Below, piece by piece: positions 59,087-64,000 of a stretch of DNA of 64,000 nucleotides. The DNA is from Brachybacterium sp. P6-10-X1 (GTDB lineage: Bacteria > Actinomycetota > Actinomycetes > Actinomycetales > Dermabacteraceae). Below the pieces are notes generated by a model. The model made no database searches, was not told the origin of the DNA, and saw only the letters and a list, made by a program, of their open reading frames with translations. The DNA lies in NCBI RefSeq assembly GCF_001969445.1, contig NZ_CP017297.1, positions 3,720,001-3,784,000 of the forward strand, read 5' to 3'. Every line of letters starts with the position of its first letter. The stretch's first letter is position 1. A program made the position numbers and the translations under genes.

Positions 59087-60381
59087 GGGCGGGCCTCCTG
59101 GGCGGTGGTCTCGGGGGTGCTGTCGGCGTCGTGGGCGGAACCGTCGGGGTCCGAATCGGACGGATCCGAATCGGGGCAGGGCTCGACGCTGCGGGCCCGT
59201 GCGGGCAGGTGGGCGAGCACCCGCCAGGTCCCGGCCTCGGGGGAGTCCCGGGGGGCAGGTCCGGAGGTCGCGCTGCCGCCGACGGCTGTCGCCCGGTGGG
59301 CGATCGCCCCGCGGCCGACGCCCGAGCCCGGCAGCGCCGTGCCCGTGCGGCGGTTGCGCAGATCCAGGGACACGACGTCGTTCGCCACCTGCACCGTCAG
59401 CGAGATCGGCGCCTGCCCGTGGCGGACGGCGTTGGTGGAGGCCTCGGCGGCGATGCGCAGCAGCGCGGCCTGCACCGACGGCTCCACCCGCGCGGGATCG
59501 GTGGCCGCGGGGTCGATCCGGATCCGGGCCCCCTCATCGCGCCCCCGCAGCCGCGCCGACAGCGAGGGCCAGTCCAGGGTGACCGCGGGCAGCGTGCCGG
59601 ACTCCTCCGTGGACAGCACGCCGATCATCGAGCGCAGGTCCCGCAGGGCCGCGTGCGCCGACTCCCGGGCCGTGGTCAGGGAACGGTCGCGAGCCGCCTG
59701 GTCCTCGAGGGAGGACGCGAGATTGGTGTGCAGCGAGACCGCGCTGAGGTGCCCGGCGATCACGTCGTGCAGGTCGTGGGCGATGGTGCGGCGCTCCGTC
59801 TCCACCGCATGGGCGGCGCGGGTGGCGGCGAGTTCGTGCTCGACGTCAGCGAGGGACTCGGCGGCCAGGCGGGCGCCGCGGTGATGGCGCACCTCCCAGC
59901 CCCACAGCAGCGGCGTCGAGACCACCAGCGTCGCGACCAGCAGCACCACCAGCAGGATCGGCCCGTCCGCCCCCAGCGCGACCGCGACGACGAAGGCGAG
60001 GACCGCCACCCCGATGGCGACACCGGTGGTGACGCGGGCCAGGCGCCGGCTGCCGTGCATGATCGGCGTGAACAGCGCCTCGAACAGCAGGAAATAGGCG
60101 GAGATCTGTCCGCCGACGACGATCTCCGCGGCGGACAGCGTCCCGGCCACCACCAGCGCCAGCACCGGCACGCGACGACGCCACAGCAAGCTCACGCAGG
60201 CCACCAGCAGCAGCGTCACCGACACGGCGGCGGGCCAGCGGAGAGCCTCGCCGAGGAAGCCGGAGTTCGTGGCCCCGGAGACCGCCAGCAGCACGACCAC
60301 GGTCGCGTAACCGGCCGCCGCCATCGCATCGCGACGGTCGATCGCGAGGCGCCGGCGGTGGTCGACCGGGTCGGAGGGCAT
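59083..60381 (-). CDS. Sensor histidine kinase (HisKA_3 type)
   Basis: The 432-residue kinase has about five membrane helices in residues 20-165, the His helix RRTIAHDLHDVIAGHLSAVS and a HATPase core (RIAAEASTNAVRHGQAPISL, SGVGRGAIAHRA). The G2 and N boxes are degenerate compared with the first kinase. A 40-residue acidic tail follows. TAGCCT lies 6 nt before ATG 60381, so the transcript is probably leaderless. It is divergent from a GAP family gene. Confidence 0.9.
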   Translation of the reverse strand: MPSDPVDHRRRLAIDRRDAMAAAGYATVVVLLAVSGATNSGFLGEALRWPAAVSVTLLLVACVSLLWRRRVPVLALVVAGTLSAAEIVVGGQISAYFLLFEALFTPIMHGSRRLARVTTGVAIGVAVLAFVVAVALGADGPILLVVLLVATLVVSTPLLWGWEVRHHRGARLAAESLADVEHELAATRAAHAVETERRTIAHDLHDVIAGHLSAVSLHTNLASSLEDQAARDRSLTTARESAHAALRDLRSMIGVLSTEESGTLPAVTLDWPSLSARLRGRDEGARIRIDPAATDPARVEPSVQAALLRIAAEASTNAVRHGQAPISLTVQVANDVVSLDLRNRRTGTALPGSGVGRGAIAHRATAVGGSATSGPAPRDSPEAGTWRVLAHLPARARSVEPCPDSDPSDSDPDGSAHDADSTPETTAQEARP

Positions 60382-60387
60382 GGTTCG

Positions 60388-60393
60388 AGGCTA
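60388..60393 (-). promoter_or_regulatory. -10 (TAGCCT) of the second kinase operon, leaderless
   Basis: TAGCCT on the minus strand, 6 nt before ATG 60381, with no ribosome-binding site. Confidence 0.5.
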
Positions 60394-60483
60394 CGCGGCC
60401 GTGGCGCACGCCACTGCCCGAGTGGTCGCACTTCGCACCTTGGGAGGAGGACCGCAGGAGGCCTCGGCAACGAGGATGGGGAC

Positions 60484-61230
60484 ATGGAATCGCTCCCGGA
60501 GTTCGCCGGTCCGCTGGGTCTGCTCGTGCTCGCCCTCATCGACTCCACCTCGATGGGCACCCTGGTCATCCCCGTCATCCTGCTGGTGGTGGGACAGGGT
60601 GGGGCGCTGCGCATCGCCGGGCGCACTCTGCTCTACCTCGCCGTGATCGGGGCCTTCTACCTGGTCCTCGGCATCGCGCTGCTGGCCGGTCTGCTGCCGC
60701 TGATCGAGTCCTTCGGGCACCTGCTGGCCTCGCCGGTGGTGATGCTGGTGCTCGCCGTGATCGGGGTGGGGTTGGTGCTGTACTCCTTCCGCATCGACCC
60801 CAAGGCGGTCGCCAAGCGCGGCGGGGACCCCGAGGCCTCCGCCCGGAGGTGGACCGAGCGCGCCCGCCGTGCCAGCGGGCGACCCGGCGTGCTGGTGGGC
60901 CTGGCCCTGCTGGCCGGCGTCATCGAGGCGGCCTCGATGATCCCGTACCTGGCGGCGATGGGGATCATCGCCGACATGGGGATCGGACTGGGCCGGGGCG
61001 CGCTCGTGCTCGTCGGCTACTGCGCGGTGATGATCCTGCCCGGCGTGGTCCTGGCCGGGGTGCGCGCCGCGCTCGGCGAGCGGGCCGATGCCTTCCTCGA
61101 TCGCGCGCACGACTGGGCGGTGAAGAACGCGACCACCGCCTTCTCCTGGGCCGTCGGCATCGTCGGCGCGATCATCGTCCTGAACACGATCGGGCCCGCC
61201 CTGGAGCTGCTGACGGGCGGCGGGACCTGA
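60484..61230 (+). CDS. GAP (Sap) family membrane protein
   Basis: The 248-residue protein has six hydrophobic segments in two groups of three and matches the GAP/SfLAP (PF11139) family, related to LysE-type exporters and to mycobacterial proteins that address glycolipids to the cell surface. The first helix keeps LVLALIDSTSMGTLVIPVIL. A polar loop rich in Arg (about residues 105-130) separates the halves. It is divergent from the second two-component operon. Export of a lipid or small molecule is likely, but the cargo is unknown. Confidence 0.85.
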   Translation: MESLPEFAGPLGLLVLALIDSTSMGTLVIPVILLVVGQGGALRIAGRTLLYLAVIGAFYLVLGIALLAGLLPLIESFGHLLASPVVMLVLAVIGVGLVLYSFRIDPKAVAKRGGDPEASARRWTERARRASGRPGVLVGLALLAGVIEAASMIPYLAAMGIIADMGIGLGRGALVLVGYCAVMILPGVVLAGVRAALGERADAFLDRAHDWAVKNATTAFSWAVGIVGAIIVLNTIGPALELLTGGGT

Positions 61231-61323
61231 CGCCGTGAACGAGCCGGCGCCGCTGCTCGCGCGCCGCACGAACCCGCATCACCCAGCTCGTGCCACCGTC
61301 GCCACGATCTCCGGAGGACACCC

Positions 61324-62253
61324 ATGGATCTGCATCCCGACTCGCGAGCCGTTCTCGACCTCATCGCGGACGCTCCGCCGCTGGACACGCTCACCCCCGC
61401 GCAGAACCGGGAGAACAATGCGCGGGCGGGAGCGCTGCGCGGAGCGGTCCAGGAGCTCGCCGAGGTGCGCGAGGACGAGATCGACGGCGTGCCCGTGCGG
61501 ATCTACGTCCCTCACGGACTCGGTGCACGACCGCCGGCGTTCGTGTACTTCCATGCCGGCGGCTTCGTGGTCGGCTCCCCGCAGATGGGTGATGCGACGG
61601 TGCGCGAGGTCGCCGTCGAGGCCGGGGCGGTCGCGATCAGCGCGGACTTCCGACGGGCGCCCGAGACGCCGTTCCCCGGAGCGGTCGAGGATGCCCTGAC
61701 GGTGACCCGCGCCGTGCTCGAGGGGCGCGGCGGGCCGGACCTCGACCCGCATCGCGTCGCCGTGCTGGGGGAGAGCTCCGGGGGCAATCTGGCCGCGGTG
61801 GTGGCCCAGCAGCTGCGCGGAAGCACGCCCGGTCTCGTGCACCAGGGTCTCGTGTATCCGTATCTCGAGCCGATCACCGCACGGGGCGGAAGCAGGGACG
61901 AGTTCGCCGAGGGGTACGTCCCGACCGCCCGGGATCTCGCCTACTACTCCGCGGCGTACGCGGCCGAGGCCGACCCCGGGGACACCCGGCTGTCCCCGGC
62001 CCGGGAGCGCGACCTGACCGGTCTGCCGCCCGCCACCGTGCTGACGGCCGGCTGCGACCCGCTGCGCGACGAGGGCGAGGACTACGCCGAGGCACTGGCA
62101 GCGGCCGGGACGCCGGTGACCTCCGTGCGGTTCGCCGGCCATGTCCACGGATTCCTGCACCTCGCCGCGCTCATCGGGGCCGCCCGGACCGCTCGCCGGC
62201 TGCTGGGTGCCGAACTGCGGGCCGTCTTCGCGGAGGAACGCACCACGGGGTGA
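61324..62253 (+). CDS. Alpha/beta hydrolase, hormone-sensitive lipase family
   Basis: The 309-residue esterase has the oxyanion motif H-A-G-G (FVYFHAGGFVVGS), the nucleophile elbow GESSGG, the acid in GCDPLRDEG and the His in GHVHGFLH. It should hydrolyse short acyl esters in the cytoplasm. CCGGAGGA precedes ATG 61324. It is a single gene between the GAP protein and a LacI regulator. Confidence 0.9.
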   Translation: MDLHPDSRAVLDLIADAPPLDTLTPAQNRENNARAGALRGAVQELAEVREDEIDGVPVRIYVPHGLGARPPAFVYFHAGGFVVGSPQMGDATVREVAVEAGAVAISADFRRAPETPFPGAVEDALTVTRAVLEGRGGPDLDPHRVAVLGESSGGNLAAVVAQQLRGSTPGLVHQGLVYPYLEPITARGGSRDEFAEGYVPTARDLAYYSAAYAAEADPGDTRLSPARERDLTGLPPATVLTAGCDPLRDEGEDYAEALAAAGTPVTSVRFAGHVHGFLHLAALIGAARTARRLLGAELRAVFAEERTTG

Positions 62254-62452
62254 GGCGCAGTGTTCGCGCGGGGCCCGGCGGCGCGGAACCGCTCGTCGGG
62301 CCGCCCAGTGACGAGACGGTCGGTACCGGGCCGTCACCTCGATCAGCTGTTGCGCGCCGAGGCCGAGTGATGCCCGGCGCTGCGCCGACGTCGCCCGGCG
62401 ACCCGTCCCCCCCGGTCCGTCCCTTTCCTGTCACCGTGAGGAGACCCGGCGG

Positions 62453-62458
62453 TAGGAT
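62453..62458 (+). promoter_or_regulatory. Candidate -10 (TAGGAT) of the second LacI gene
   Basis: TAGGAT lies 60 nt before ATG 62519, which has an AGGAGGT ribosome-binding site. The rest of the gap 62254-62518 shows no other motif. Confidence 0.4.
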
Positions 62459-62518
62459 GCCGGGAACGAGGCCCCGCGCTGACCTGCCGAGCGCGACGAA
62501 ACAGGAGGTCCAGCCGTC

Positions 62519-63565
62519 ATGAGCAGCGAGGTCGCCGGTCCCGCACATCGCGCCGCGGTCACGCTCGCGGACGTCGCCGAGCAGGCAGGGGTCTCGATCG
62601 CGACCGCCTCGTTCGTGCTCTCCGGGCGCGGCGGCAGCCGTTCGGCAGGGTCGCCCGCGACCAAGGCGAAGGTGCGTGCCGCCGCGGAGGAGCTGGGCTA
62701 CGTCCCCAACCGCAACGCCCAGGCCATGCGCACCGGCCGCGGCGGCGGCATCGTGCTCGCGCTGGGCACGCTCGAGGATCCCTGGGGTGTGCAGCTGGCC
62801 AATCAGGTGCGCCGCGATGCCCTGCCCCACGAGCTGTCCACCCTGGTGCTCGCCGACGAGCGCTGGCTCGAGTACCTCTCCGGCGCCTCGGCCGACGCCG
62901 CCTTCATCACCAGCGTCGACTTCGTCGAGGACGGCCCCGAGCGGGTGCGCCGGTTGAACGCCGCCACCCAGACCGGGATCGTCGCCTTCACCGCCCAGAT
63001 GGAGCCCGACGGGTTCGACGTCATCTCCTCGACGCCGTACCAGGCCGTCGCCCAGGCCTACCGGCGGCTGCGCAGCCGCCATGAGAGGGTCCGGCTGCTG
63101 GCCCCGCACCTGGAGGACCGGGTGTGCTCCACGCTGACCCACCCCCGCACCCAGGCGTTCCTCGAGGTCGCGCGCGAGCTGGGGGAGAGCCGTCCCGAGG
63201 AGCTCGTCCGCATGAGCCCGGAGGGCAGTCGGGACACCTATCGCTCCAGCCTCGACTGGCTCTCCGGATCGGACCGCCCTCGTGCCGTCATCTGCTTCAC
63301 CGGCTACCAAGCCGTGGCGCTCCAGTTCGCCGCCGAGCGGCTGGGCCTGGACGTCCCCGGGGACCTCGAGATCATCTCCATCGGGGACGTCCCGGCCGAA
63401 TCCGAGTACTTCGACCCGATCAGCTACTACGGCGTCGACGACGTGTTCGCCCGGATCTCTTCCGTGGTGATCGACGCCGCTCGCGACCGCGAGGAGCGCC
63501 CGGGCCGGCTGCACGCCTTCGACTGGCAGTTCTTCCCCGGCGCCACCACCCGCGACGACGAATGA
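62519..63565 (+). CDS. LacI family transcriptional regulator
   Basis: The 348-residue protein has the LacI HTH (VTLADVAEQAGVSIATASFV) with the hinge helix diverged (VPNRNAQAMRTGRGGG), and a sensor domain with ISIGDVPAESEYF near the end. AGGAGGT precedes ATG 62519. No sugar operon adjoins it within the window; the next gene, a peptidase-like hydrolase, overlaps its stop (ATGA) and may belong to its regulon. Confidence 0.87.
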   Translation: MSSEVAGPAHRAAVTLADVAEQAGVSIATASFVLSGRGGSRSAGSPATKAKVRAAAEELGYVPNRNAQAMRTGRGGGIVLALGTLEDPWGVQLANQVRRDALPHELSTLVLADERWLEYLSGASADAAFITSVDFVEDGPERVRRLNAATQTGIVAFTAQMEPDGFDVISSTPYQAVAQAYRRLRSRHERVRLLAPHLEDRVCSTLTHPRTQAFLEVARELGESRPEELVRMSPEGSRDTYRSSLDWLSGSDRPRAVICFTGYQAVALQFAAERLGLDVPGDLEIISIGDVPAESEYFDPISYYGVDDVFARISSVVIDAARDREERPGRLHAFDWQFFPGATTRDDE

Positions 63566-64000
63566 GCCCGATGCCCCACACCACCTGGACCCTGCCCGGC
63601 CTGCACCTCGAGGACATCACCCACCCCGTCCCCCTGGACCACGCCGATCCCACCTCGGCGCGCCTGGAGCTGTTCGCCCGCATCGTCACCGCGCCGGGCG
63701 GGGAGGACCGCCCGTTCCTGGTCTACCTCCAGGGCGGTCCCGGCTCCGAGGCGCCGCGACCGTTGGAGGCGTCCTCCCCGGGATGGCTCGCGCGCGTGCT
63801 GCGTGATTACCGCGTGGTGATGCTGGACCAGCGCGGCACCGGACGCTCCACCCCCGTCGGCCTTGACGCGCCCCTGCCCGCCGGAGCGATCGACGGCGCC
63901 ACCACCCTGGGCGAGGCCACCCCCGCCCAGCAGGCGCACTACCTCACGCACTTCCGGGCCGACGCCATCGCCCGCGACGCCGAGCTGCTGCGCGAACACC
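63562..64000 (+). CDS. Proline iminopeptidase-type alpha/beta hydrolase (S33), partial
   Basis: The first 146 residues are present; the gene runs off the right edge. The oxyanion-hole segment LVYLQGGPGSEAPRP and the strand VVMLDQRGTGRSTPV are hallmarks of peptidase family S33. The nucleophile elbow lies beyond the window. ATG 63562 overlaps the LacI stop (ATGA); ATG 63571 is an alternative. It would release N-terminal proline or similar residues from small peptides. Confidence 0.82.
   Translation, partial: MSPMPHTTWTLPGLHLEDITHPVPLDHADPTSARLELFARIVTAPGGEDRPFLVYLQGGPGSEAPRPLEASSPGWLARVLRDYRVVMLDQRGTGRSTPVGLDAPLPAGAIDGATTLGEATPAQQAHYLTHFRADAIARDAELLREH

Noticed and set aside
59131-60400. Very long open frames antisense to the histidine kinase and to many other genes
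   Set aside because: In DNA this GC-rich, stop codons are scarce and antisense frames stay open by chance. These products are Arg/Gly/Asp-rich, lack ribosome-binding sites and resemble no family.
1-64000. Prophage, integrative element, tRNA or rRNA genes
   Set aside because: No integrase, transposase, phage structural gene, attachment repeat or recognisable tRNA cloverleaf was seen.

Overview
The window is chromosomal DNA of a very GC-rich actinobacterium. Third codon positions are almost always G or C, GTG starts are common, and several families are typical of actinobacteria: a cory-CC-star protein, a mycothiol-type DinB-fold protein, a DUF5701 protein and a GAP (Sap) family protein. The mix of families, with a lone ectoine hydroxylase, fits a Micrococcales organism such as Brachybacterium; the genus is an inference. 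I see no rRNA, tRNA, insertion sequence, prophage or CRISPR array.

Layout. 1-9066: a broken glycosyltransferase, an SDR, an ABC-class ATPase, Dps, a glyoxalase-like protein, an enolase-superfamily enzyme, a second SDR, a tiny membrane protein and an Nramp-related transporter with altered metal-site motifs. 9391-14819: a ROK regulator, a TauABC/SsuABC-type importer and a sulfatase, in one overlapping run. 14883-22984: a divergent LacI regulator, a sugar ABC importer, a GH51 arabinofuranosidase and a second sulfatase, with a clear LacI-type operator at 16239-16250. Together 9391-22984 looks like a catabolic locus for sulfated, arabinose-containing glycans or sulfate esters. 23961-27215: a fused ascorbate-type PTS IIC-IIB, a SIS-domain protein and a convergent GntR/HutC regulator, with a DasR-like site in front of the PTS gene. 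27445-37610: ectD followed by mostly single metabolic genes, including an aminotransferase, an arylamine N-acetyltransferase, a class A beta-lactamase and a PQQ-type sugar dehydrogenase. 37998-41870: CsbD, aconitase, and a DAHP synthase behind a leader peptide that reads Trp, Phe and Tyr. 44326-47539: the cstA / cory-CC-star / ArsA ATPase operon. 47648-64000: an aldo/keto reductase, a WYL regulator with a VOC gene, a large serine hydrolase with its TetR neighbour, an MFS exporter, two complete two-component systems, small membrane proteins, two alpha/beta hydrolases and a second LacI regulator.

Regulation visible in the sequence. Many monocistronic genes have a -10 element of the form (T)ANNNT only 6-8 nt before the start codon and no ribosome-binding site, so leaderless transcripts look common. 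Operon genes usually overlap by ATGA or GTGA. Several gene remnants (glycosyltransferase, DHFR-like, PIN and VOC) and several short tandem duplications show ongoing small-scale decay and slippage.
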